This document shows, piece after piece, positions 1-5,448 of a DNA stretch of 5,471 nucleotides. Numbering within the stretch: position 1 is the first letter of the stretch; each line of letters begins with the position of its first letter. The translations under genes and the position numbers were made by a program. Under the pieces are notes generated by a model. It was not told where the DNA came from. It saw only the letters and a program-made list of their open reading frames with translations, and did no database searches. This DNA is from a bacterium. GTDB lineage: Bacteria > Babelota > Babeliae > Babelales > Vermiphilaceae. Where the stretch lies: assembly GCA_030626185.1 (NCBI GenBank), contig DAOUPL010000049.1, positions 1 to 5,471 on the forward strand. The letters are read 5' to 3'.

Positions 1-564
1 CGAATGTATCACACGAATCTTATTGGACGCACATCCCATAAACTGTAATTTATACTTAAAAAAGTAACAAACTGGTAACAATAAATTACATCGTTCAAAC
101 AAGCGATCATACAAGCCCGGTTTAATTTCTACTTTTGAAGTAATATCACCTCCACGAATACAGGTTACCAATTTCCCCGACAAGTTTAATTGATCTATAA
201 TTTTTACAAAACGCTTACCTTCGCTACCATATTGGCAAACAAAAATATCATATTTTTGCATATCTGGCGGTAAAGTTTCACGATATGTTTTTTCAAGTAA
301 GCCCAAATCATACACCGCCTGATCAACATGCGTACTCTGCTTTGCTGTACGAGCATAAATATCAACATTGTGACCTTTTTTCATCAAAGCTGCAATTTGA
401 TTAACAATAATTGCTTTTGTATACCACGGAAATTTATCAAGAATAAATAATATATTTAAAGATTTTTTTTTAGATCCACGTAAGTTATTCGCAATCTCTG
501 AAAATAATTTTGTGCTACTACACAAAAAAATTAGAATGAAAAAAAAATATTTACATTGTTTCAT
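1..564 (-). CDS. Family 4 glycosyltransferase, N-terminal part (cut by left window edge)
   Basis: The frame stays open from the ATG at 564 to the left edge, giving the first 188 residues; the C-terminal donor-binding half lies outside. After a hydrophobic N-terminus (residues 6-16, F/I/L-rich, possible signal cleavage near LFS-E at 21-23), the protein follows the N-terminal Rossmann half of GT-B glycosyltransferases of the WcaL/colanic-acid type: a first beta strand LNILFIL (36-42), then FP (45-46), NQI (55-57), the KKGHNVDIYA stretch (62-71), DIFVCQYG (106-113), CIRGGDITS (135-143), LLLPV (161-165) and GC...KIRVIHS at the cut end. The family transfers sugar from a nucleotide sugar to a growing polysaccharide or lipid-linked acceptor at the inner face of the membrane. 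Its start overlaps the end of the epimerase gene by 14 nt and has no strong Shine-Dalgarno sequence, so translational coupling is likely. The family call is firm; sugar and acceptor are unknown. Confidence 0.85.
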   Translation of the reverse strand, partial: MKQCKYFFFILIFLCSSTKLFSEIANNLRGSKKKSLNILFILDKFPWYTKAIIVNQIAALMKKGHNVDIYARTAKQSTHVDQAVYDLGLLEKTYRETLPPDMQKYDIFVCQYGSEGKRFVKIIDQLNLSGKLVTCIRGGDITSKVEIKPGLYDRLFERCNLLLPVCYFFKYKLQFMGCASNKIRVIHS

Positions 565-1588
565 AATTACCAATTTTTACATACCAATCATACATCTGCT
601 TCATACCATCATTCGTATCAACCGTATCTTGCCCCACGTAACCCAAACACTCTTCAACGTGTTCAAGTGATGCATGTGTTAGCGGCACATCACCATCGGC
701 AACTGATTGTTGCACAATATTTGCTTTTTTGCCTACAACTTTTTCAATACGCTCAATAAACTTACTCAAAACAATAGGGTTACCACAACCAAGATTAAAA
801 ATTTTATACCCCATTGGTTTATCGATTGCACGCAATACGCCATCGACAATATTATCGATATACGTATAATCACGCACTGCTGAACCATCGCCAAACAATG
901 TCAGCGTTTTGCCAGAACAAATAGCATCTAAAAAGATTAATGGCGACATATCAGGCCGTCCACGCGGGCCATAAACAGTAAAAAACCGTAAACATGAACA
1001 CGTTATGCCATACAAATAATGATATACATGTGCAAACATTTCTCCTGCTTTTTTAGTCGCAGCGTACGGGCTTGTAGGAAAATCAGTACAATCAGTTTCT
1101 TTAAATGGCCCATTGCAACGTTTACCATACACGCTACTGCTTGATGCAAAAATAAAATGTGGAACATTGTATTTTACCGCACATTCAAAAAGATTTACCG
1201 TGCCCAATACATTTGACCGTACATATTCTTGTGGGTTCTCTATACTTGCACGTACACCAGCTCGTGCTGCTAAATGACATACCACGTCAAAATTATGTAA
1301 CTCAAAGACTTCTTGTAATGCGCACAAATCACCAATATCAATTTTGTAAAAGACAACTGTCTTTTTTGTACCAATCGAGCGAATAACTTCTTGTACATTT
1401 TGTTTTTTTATTTCGGGACTATAATAATCATTCAAGTTATCAACAATTACCACGGTATCACCACGTTGCAACAACGCTTGTGCAACATGGCTACCAATAA
1501 ACCCAGCACCGCCAGTGACTAAAATAGTTTTTGCTTGTAATGAAAGAAAAGAACAGAACAAAAAGATTAACGTGCTTTGCTTGATCAC
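551..1588 (-). CDS. NAD-dependent epimerase, UDP-glucuronate 4-epimerase-like, with N-terminal signal sequence
   Basis: This is a short-chain dehydrogenase/reductase of the extended type, 345 residues. Visible motifs are the NAD-binding TGGAGFIG (25-32), the adenosine-side acidic VDNLNDYY (49-56), HLAARAGVR.SIENP (105-119), the SSSSVYG strand (149-155), the catalytic YxxxK (Y175, K179), RFFTVYGPRGRPDM (201-214) and RDYTYIDNIVDGV (239-251). DNLNDYY together with LAA.AGVR.S.ENP is typical of UDP-glucuronate 4-epimerases (CapI/GAE group), which interconvert UDP-glucuronate and UDP-galacturonate. The odd part is residues 1-19: K3, then STLIFLFCSFLSLQA, a Sec-like signal placed directly before the first beta strand. 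The start is GTG (1586-1588) behind purine-rich AGGGGA; no ATG or GTG lies between it and the fold. It sits 66 nt after the hydrolase and overlaps the next gene. The fold is certain; the exact sugar is probable. Confidence 0.9.
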   Translation of the reverse strand: MIKQSTLIFLFCSFLSLQAKTILVTGGAGFIGSHVAQALLQRGDTVVIVDNLNDYYSPEIKKQNVQEVIRSIGTKKTVVFYKIDIGDLCALQEVFELHNFDVVCHLAARAGVRASIENPQEYVRSNVLGTVNLFECAVKYNVPHFIFASSSSVYGKRCNGPFKETDCTDFPTSPYAATKKAGEMFAHVYHYLYGITCSCLRFFTVYGPRGRPDMSPLIFLDAICSGKTLTLFGDGSAVRDYTYIDNIVDGVLRAIDKPMGYKIFNLGCGNPIVLSKFIERIEKVVGKKANIVQQSVADGDVPLTHASLEHVEECLGYVGQDTVDTNDGMKQMYDWYVKIGNYETM

Positions 1589-1654
1589 TCCCCTAGCCCT
1601 TTTTTATGACTCTTGATCAGTTACTCGCATCGTAATTAAAAAAAGCATAATTGG

Positions 1655-2431
1655 TCAACAGTTAGTTGTAATTTGTTCCATAAAATACAACATTTGTTCA
1701 ATAAATTTTTTATCTGGACGATAACCCGTATGCAAAAGATTATCCATTTTTTGCACAAAAAATAACGTATTTTTTTTTAGCAATGCGTCAACAAACTGTA
1801 AACCAGCATCTTTATCAGGACCAAACTCACCAAACTGCAAAAAGAATAGTGGTAGGTGAACTGATTGCTTTATTAATTGGTCAAGATCAACCCACACATC
1901 ACGCAATTTTTTGACCGAAAAAAATTGTACTGCATTTTGCCAATCAATTTGTGGCCGCAAGGCAAAAATCCCTTTTACTTGCAGTTGTAAACCAAAATAG
2001 ATTGCTGCATACCCGCCCATCGAGTGACCAATCGTAAAAACTTGATTATTACTTAAATTACACTGCTGCATAACCTGTCTAATAATATCACAATACGTTT
2101 GTGTAAGCGGTTTATCTTGTGTACCAAAATACCAACGAATTTGATCATCTTTCAAAAAAAGAAATGCAGTATCTTCCCATGCTTCATCTTCACGCCAAAA
2201 CCATGACCACATGGTGTAACGATTTACCGTAGCACCATTAAACAATACCCATAATCGCTTTGGATTACGCGCGGGATAAAATAGACAATCAATACCATGA
2301 ATAGTAACTTCATATTTTTCTTTTACATAATCAATTGAGTGCAAACATTTATATTCGATAATTTTTGGTAATTCCATAAAGGCAAAAAGTGGTATAAGAA
2401 CAAATAATAAAACAATGGTAAAATAACGCAC
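1655..2431 (-). CDS. Secreted alpha/beta hydrolase (esterase/lipase-like)
   Basis: The 258-residue protein starts with a signal peptide or membrane anchor (residues 4-18, FTIVLLFVLIPLFAF). The core shows an alpha/beta hydrolase: a strand with the likely oxyanion loop VLFNGA (62-67), the nucleophile elbow GHSMGG (135-140) with Ser137, a later acidic loop FGPDKDAG (203-210) with Asp206 or Asp208, and His234 in LLHTGYRPD as the probable catalytic histidine. The order Ser-Asp-His fits the family. Such enzymes cleave ester or acyl bonds; the substrate cannot be told. The start is GTG at 2429-2431 with AAGGA six bases upstream, a good ribosome-binding site. It is the first of three same-strand genes leading into the polysaccharide enzymes, so trimming acyl groups on an envelope polymer is a reasonable but unproven role. 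A 9-A run lies in the coding strand at 1770-1778. Confidence 0.8.
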   Translation of the reverse strand: MRYFTIVLLFVLIPLFAFMELPKIIEYKCLHSIDYVKEKYEVTIHGIDCLFYPARNPKRLWVLFNGATVNRYTMWSWFWREDEAWEDTAFLFLKDDQIRWYFGTQDKPLTQTYCDIIRQVMQQCNLSNNQVFTIGHSMGGYAAIYFGLQLQVKGIFALRPQIDWQNAVQFFSVKKLRDVWVDLDQLIKQSVHLPLFFLQFGEFGPDKDAGLQFVDALLKKNTLFFVQKMDNLLHTGYRPDKKFIEQMLYFMEQITTNC

Positions 2432-2475
2432 AATAATTCCTTTTTTTAACTAATAGACTAATCTAATTAAATCGT

Positions 2476-2481
2476 AGTATA
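2476..2481 (-). promoter_or_regulatory. Candidate -10 box for the hydrolase gene
   Basis: On the minus strand these bases read TATACT, five of six matching the sigma-70 -10 consensus, and a start about 7 nt downstream would leave a leader of roughly 38 nt before the GTG at 2431. No convincing -35 box is visible at 17 nt, so the call is weak. Confidence 0.3.
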
Positions 2482-2499
2482 AACAAACAAGATGCTTTC

Positions 2500-2524
2500 T
2501 TGACATCTATAACACTCTTATAAC
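2500..2524 (+). promoter_or_regulatory. Candidate promoter for the small secreted protein
   Basis: A perfect TTGACA (2500-2505) is followed by TATAAC (2519-2524), 18 nt before the ATG at 2542. The spacer is only 13 nt, well below the usual 16-18, so either the pair is fortuitous or only one box is used. Confidence 0.3.
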
Positions 2525-2541
2525 GCAGGTATTAAAAAAAT

Positions 2542-2895
2542 ATGAATCGTTTATTACTACTTAGTTTGTTATTACTTTCGCAAAATATTCTTTGCATGGA
2601 CAATATAATAAACACACCAATACTCAAAACAATTATTCAACAATGCAAGACCGATTATAATGACATCGTATTTTCATTAGAAGTTGAAGATGAAGAAATT
2701 ATTGATCATGTGGAAAAACTAACAATGTTTATCACATCAACAACAGAAATGTTAAATGATATTAAACAAACCGTTAAAAATTCTAACTTATCCAATGAAC
2801 AAAAAAATATCGCAAGAAAACATCTTGAACAATACCTTTTTACACAATTTTTCAGAACCTTGTATGACTACAAACATTCAAAATTAAATAAATAA
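2542..2895 (+). CDS. Small secreted protein of unknown function
   Basis: I do not recognise this 117-residue protein. It begins with a classic Sec signal: Arg3, then L/S-rich residues 4-13 and a probable cleavage near NILC-MD (15-20). Cys18 is preceded by Leu rather than Gly/Ala/Ser, so a lipobox is unlikely. The mature part (about 100 residues) has no membrane segment, is rich in Asn, Lys, Glu and Asp, and looks mostly helical: an acidic stretch EVEDEEIIDHVEKL (47-60), then two helix-like segments (60-80 and 84-110) separated by NSNLSNEQ. It is the only plus-strand protein gene in the window. The ATG is preceded by a weak AGG 12 nt upstream. Its composition is visibly more AT-rich than the flanking enzymes, as is common for fast-evolving secreted proteins. 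It could be a periplasmic helper or an exported effector; nothing seen decides this. Confidence 0.7.
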   Translation: MNRLLLLSLLLLSQNILCMDNIINTPILKTIIQQCKTDYNDIVFSLEVEDEEIIDHVEKLTMFITSTTEMLNDIKQTVKNSNLSNEQKNIARKHLEQYLFTQFFRTLYDYKHSKLNK

Positions 2896-2905
2896 AATAA
2901 TTAGA

Positions 2906-2941
2906 TGCTGCCACACAAATTCATGTAACAGCACTTTTTTT
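2906..2941 (+). terminator. Weak intrinsic terminator between convergent genes
   Basis: TGCTG (2906-2910) pairs with CAGCA (2929-2933); inside, ACA and TGT can add three pairs after a small internal loop. One base later come seven T (2935-2941). The stem is short, but the place, 10 nt after a stop codon, is right. On the minus strand the same stem is followed by a looser T-rich stretch, so it may also end the ABC operon. Confidence 0.5.
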
Positions 2942-2961
2942 ACAAACTAATACAATGGGCG

Positions 2962-3549
2962 TTATGTACCTTCTATCATTGTTTTTAATTGTTGTGCAAT
3001 CTCTTGCGAACTATACTTACCAGTATCAACAACTAAATTATACTTTTTATCACCATAAACATTAAAATAATGACTACGAGCATGCCCTCTTGGTGAAGTA
3101 CCACGTTGCTCTTCTCGTTTTTCTAACGTATCCAAAGAAATATTTACTGAAACATAATAAATTTTAAAATCAGAACATTTTTTTTCTAAATCTTTAAACC
3201 ATTCTTGATTGTAAGCTATGTAATCAACAATAAGATCACAACCATTTGCAACGTATGCAGCAATTGCACTATTCATGCCATAAGCAACACGTTCACCCTC
3301 TGGACCAATAAATAAAGTAATAACTTTATTATTTTTATCATCTTTTGATTCTTCAACCCATCGAATTTCATTCTTTGATTGCCAATAACTAATATTCTCT
3401 AAATTAATATCAGGCATCACCGCATCAAACAAACCATCAATGCCAACCTTAATCCATAAGTTTGGTAACATTAATTTTTGAAATGCTTTTTGTATCGAAC
3501 TTTTACCTGATCCTGAAGGACCATTTAAAATAATTACTGTTCCAGACAT
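2962..3549 (-). CDS. Chloramphenicol phosphotransferase-like P-loop kinase
   Basis: From the ATG at 3549 the protein has 195 residues. It opens MSGTVIILNGPSGSGKSS, with a Walker A loop (residues 10-17), followed by WIKVGIDGLFDAVMP; Asp38 in this stretch aligns with the proposed catalytic Asp37 of the Streptomyces venezuelae enzyme, whose N-terminus is nearly the same length. Further matches are DLIVDYI (105-111, Walker B-like), an arginine-rich lid around REEQRGTSPRGHAR (145-158) and a C-terminal VVDTGKYS. The family phosphorylates a hydroxyl group of a small molecule using ATP; in Streptomyces this inactivates chloramphenicol, but many homologues have no known substrate. An in-frame TTG at 3564 could extend it by five residues, yet AGGA five bases before the ATG favours 3549. 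It lies 7 nt after the permease gene and is the last gene of the operon. Confidence 0.8.
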   Translation of the reverse strand: MSGTVIILNGPSGSGKSSIQKAFQKLMLPNLWIKVGIDGLFDAVMPDINLENISYWQSKNEIRWVEESKDDKNNKVITLFIGPEGERVAYGMNSAIAAYVANGCDLIVDYIAYNQEWFKDLEKKCSDFKIYYVSVNISLDTLEKREEQRGTSPRGHARSHYFNVYGDKKYNLVVDTGKYSSQEIAQQLKTMIEGT

Positions 3550-3556
3550 TTGTTTC

Positions 3557-4354
3557 CTATACAAAATCTAACCGACGCTTTAAACGACGTATAGCAAAAA
3601 TCATTGCAACAACAATAAAAAATAACAACGCTGCAACACAGTACCAAAATGGTAAAAAACCAGCTTGGCCTAATAATGCGACCTTGTTGCCTTCCATAAT
3701 ATAAATCATCGGATTACACAAATCAGCGTATGCAATGTACGGAAATACTTTATAAAGCACTTGCCAGGAAAACTGAAAACCACCCAACATCCACATTGGA
3801 TAAATAAAACGCATCCAGACACTACCAACACGCTGTATGCTTGGCACAAAGCTAACTAAAAATAGGGTTAACGCACCGTACATAAAATTGGTCAACATCA
3901 CAATAAGCGCACATTTACCCAAATGTATTGCTGATAAATCAATTAATGATCCCAAGACAATTTTTGCCATTGGTAACACGACTGGTACCATAACCATTCC
4001 ACTGAGTGCAAAAAATATAAAAAATCTCACAAAAACCAACCATGTTGGAATTGGTAATGTTGAATAAAATGAAACTATTTGATCACCTTCAAAATCACTA
4101 ACTAACTCAACAACGTTAGGAAATAATCCAAACATTGCACCACTGGCAACCATACCAGCAACTTGTAAGTTAATAAATGTATCTGACACGCCAAATTGTG
4201 GCATAAGGTACCCAAAGACAAACGATATCATCGTTACCCAAATACACATGTCAATTATTTTATCAACAATTGTTTGTTTAAAAATTTTAAAATCAGTACG
4301 TAATAATTGTCCTAAAATATACCCGTACGATTTCATTCGTGAAATATAATACAT
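3557..4354 (-). CDS. ABC-2 type transporter permease
   Basis: The 265-residue protein has about six hydrophobic segments (roughly 31-50, 62-82, 105-130, 143-170, 180-200 and 236-255), a basic N-terminal cytoplasmic stretch and a strongly basic C-terminal tail RRLKRRLDFV. The region FPYIAYADLCNPMIYIMEG (204-222) corresponds to the N-P-x-x-Y-x-x-E element near the end of ABC-2 exporter permeases (drug, polysaccharide and lipid exporters such as DrrB and NodJ). It would dimerise and work with the ATPase encoded 16 nt upstream to move a substrate outward across the inner membrane. The start at 4354 is supported by AAAGGA five bases before the ATG; a second ATG at 4336 has no such site. The substrate class cannot be read from the sequence. 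The kinase gene follows after 7 nt. Confidence 0.85.
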   Translation of the reverse strand: MYYISRMKSYGYILGQLLRTDFKIFKQTIVDKIIDMCIWVTMISFVFGYLMPQFGVSDTFINLQVAGMVASGAMFGLFPNVVELVSDFEGDQIVSFYSTLPIPTWLVFVRFFIFFALSGMVMVPVVLPMAKIVLGSLIDLSAIHLGKCALIVMLTNFMYGALTLFLVSFVPSIQRVGSVWMRFIYPMWMLGGFQFSWQVLYKVFPYIAYADLCNPMIYIMEGNKVALLGQAGFLPFWYCVAALLFFIVVAMIFAIRRLKRRLDFV

Positions 4355-4370
4355 TCAAATCCTTTATCAA

Positions 4371-5099
4371 TTATTCATTAGTTAAATGCATAAATACATC
4401 TTCTAACTTATTTTTGCCATATGTTTTTAATAAATTTTCTGGCGTATCGACCAATTCAACATTACCCTTTTTGAGCAAGCAAACACGGTCAGAAAGTTCT
4501 TCTGCTTCTTCTAAGTAATGCGTAGTCAGCAACACACACTTACCAGCATCAGCCATATGACGAATAAACTTCCACAACTGATAACGCACACTTGGATCCA
4601 ACGCAACCGTCGGTTCGTCAAGAATAACGATCTCTGGATCATGCATTAACGTACGTGCAATAGAATACCGCTGTTTCCATCCACCAGAAAGCTCTTTCAC
4701 ACGCTTGCTATAAAATTCTTCTATACCAAGACGATTATTAAGATCATGCAAGCGTTGCTCAATAGTTTGCTCATCAACACCAAAATATCGTGCAGCAAAC
4801 TCTAAATTCTCACGCAATGTTAAATACGGATTCAAATTTGGCTTTTGTGGGCAATACCCAATCGCACGTCGATATGTTGGCACATCATCATAAATTGATT
4901 GTCCTTTATACAGAACTTGCCCACTATTTAGTGGATGCAATGTTGCAATAATTGATGACAACGTCGTTTTACCCGCACCATTTACCCCCAAAAGGGAAAC
5001 AACTTCACCTTTGTGCAACGTTAACGAAACATCTTTGAGCACACGTGTGCGCCCGTATAATTTGTTTACTGAGCGTAGCTCAAGTAACTTTTGAGACAT
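4371..5099 (-). CDS. ABC transporter ATP-binding protein
   Basis: A complete 242-residue nucleotide-binding domain: Walker A GVNGAGKTT (38-46, Lys44), Q-loop Gln85 in YCPQKPNLNP, signature LSGGW (137-141), Walker B IVILDEP (157-163, Glu162 as catalytic base), D-loop ALD (166-168) and H-loop His194 in LTTHYLEEAEELSDR. The C-terminal LEDVFMHLT is usual for ATPases of ABC-2 exporters (DrrA/CcmA type). The signature reads LSGGWKQR rather than LSGGQ, a variant known in this subgroup, so activity is expected to be intact. It hydrolyses ATP at the inner face of the membrane to drive the permease. It is the first gene of a three-gene minus-strand operon; AGGGGA four bases before the ATG is a strong ribosome-binding site. 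The 370 nt upstream carry hairpins and a possible leader peptide. Confidence 0.93.
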   Translation of the reverse strand: MSQKLLELRSVNKLYGRTRVLKDVSLTLHKGEVVSLLGVNGAGKTTLSSIIATLHPLNSGQVLYKGQSIYDDVPTYRRAIGYCPQKPNLNPYLTLRENLEFAARYFGVDEQTIEQRLHDLNNRLGIEEFYSKRVKELSGGWKQRYSIARTLMHDPEIVILDEPTVALDPSVRYQLWKFIRHMADAGKCVLLTTHYLEEAEELSDRVCLLKKGNVELVDTPENLLKTYGKNKLEDVFMHLTNE

Positions 5100-5156
5100 G
5101 TAATCCCCTGAAGGATAAAAATTTTTATGAAATTATGCGAAAAAACGCAACAACAC

Positions 5157-5185
5157 AAAGATTCACAACGAATGTGTAAATCTTT
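5157..5185 (-). other. Bulged hairpin in the ABC operon leader
   Basis: AAAGATT (5157-5163) pairs with AATCTTT (5179-5185), and CACA (5164-5167) pairs with TGTG (5173-5176), giving 11 pairs with a 2-nt bulge and a 5-nt loop. In the minus-strand transcript it lies between the possible leader peptide and the ABC start, about 58 nt before the ATG. No T-tract follows directly, so it is not a plain terminator. Confidence 0.45.
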
Positions 5186-5218
5186 ATAAACAGCTAAGTT
5201 ATTTTTTAACGTGGCAAC

Positions 5219-5248
5219 TTAAACCGCAATAAATTTTTTAATTACCAT
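5219..5248 (-). CDS. Possible 9-codon leader peptide upstream of the ABC operon
   Basis: ATG at 5246-5248 opens MVIKKFIAV followed by TAA (5219-5221). AAAGGA lies six bases upstream, as good a ribosome-binding site as any in the window. That site sits in the loop and 3' arm of a hairpin with arms ACGTTC and GAACGT (5251-5266). Short peptides in this position can couple ribosome stalling to expression of resistance or export genes; here that is inference. Such a short frame with a good site can also arise by chance. Confidence 0.3.
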   Translation of the reverse strand: MVIKKFIAV

Positions 5249-5250
5249 AG

Positions 5251-5266
5251 ACGTTCCTTTGAACGT
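5251..5266 (-). promoter_or_regulatory. Hairpin covering the leader-peptide ribosome-binding site
   Basis: Perfect inverted repeat ACGTTC/GAACGT around a 4-nt loop. In the minus-strand transcript the loop is AAAG and the Shine-Dalgarno AAAGGA spans the loop and the first two bases of the 3' arm, so the fold could limit access to the ribosome-binding site. Confidence 0.4.
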
Positions 5267-5271
5267 TACAA

Positions 5272-5348
5272 ATTAAAATACTTTATTAAAGTATCAAGCA
5301 ATTAAATATTTTACAAGAAAAATTGATTTAATTTTTATTAAAATACTT
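5272..5348. repeat. 12-bp direct repeat pair
   Basis: ATTAAAATACTT occurs at 5272-5283 and again at 5337-5348, same orientation, 65 bp apart. The first copy overlaps the palindrome and the candidate minus-strand -10 box; the second ends in the TTGACT of the candidate plus-strand promoter. Confidence 0.45.
5278..5294. repeat. 17-nt palindrome, possible operator
   Basis: ATACTTTA-T-TAAAGTAT is a perfect dyad with 8-nt arms and one central base. On the minus strand it lies between TTGATA (5292-5297, -35-like, overlapping by three bases) and TTTAAT (5272-5277, -10-like), a position in which a bound dimeric repressor would block the ABC operon promoter. All but two bases are A or T, so chance is not excluded. 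Confidence 0.4.
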
Positions 5349-5372
5349 GACTTCAAATAGTAAGTGCATAAT
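5347..5372 (+). promoter_or_regulatory. Candidate plus-strand promoter toward the right edge
   Basis: TTGACT (5347-5352) and CATAAT (5367-5372, preceded by TG) are each five of six to the sigma-70 boxes but only 14 nt apart. TTCAAAT (5352-5358) and ATTTGAA (5371-5377) form a 7-nt inverted repeat covering the region between and around the boxes. It points at the tRNA-like sequence about 75 nt downstream. Confidence 0.3.
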
Positions 5373-5448
5373 TTGAACTACTATTCCAACATTGTACAAC
5401 GTACCTCCAAAAGAGGTCAATCGGAAATTGAAATTCAATAACCTTTCG

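Larger units (their letters stand above)
5100..5448. other. Intergenic region without a sizeable gene, rich in dyads
   Basis: No frame of convincing length is seen on either strand. Besides the elements listed separately it holds TGCG/CGCA around six A (5136-5149), ATAAAAATTTTTAT (5115-5128), TAAGTT/AACTTA (5195-5221), TTTAAT/ATTAAA (5327-5342), TTGTACAA (5392-5399), ACCTC/GAGGT (5403-5417) and ATTGAA-A-TTCAAT (5427-5439). The last two lie in what would be the leader of the right-edge RNA and may be processing stems. Confidence 0.6.

Noticed and set aside
556..759. Plus-strand 67-codon frame
   Set aside because: It lies wholly antisense to the epimerase gene, has low-complexity His/Gln-rich content and matches no family.
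1159..1386. Plus-strand 75-codon frame
   Set aside because: It is antisense to conserved parts of the epimerase fold and has no ribosome-binding site or recognisable domain.
1589..1654. Terminator or promoter between hydrolase and epimerase
   Set aside because: T-rich stretches and a TGATCA palindrome are present but no stem followed by a T-tract; a minus-strand TTGACC with TTTAAT 12 nt further on is spaced too closely to call.
2559..2595. Lipoprotein signal in the small secreted protein
   Set aside because: Cys18 is preceded by Leu, not Gly, Ala or Ser, so a lipobox is not satisfied.
3837..4067. Plus-strand 76-codon frame
   Set aside because: It is antisense to the permease membrane segments; such shadows are common opposite hydrophobic genes.
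5127..5189. Plus-strand 20-codon frame (MKLCEKTQQH...) preceded by AAGGA
   Set aside because: The AAGGA is 11 nt from the ATG, the frame runs through the hairpin antisense to the ABC leader, and no promoter is seen; probably chance.
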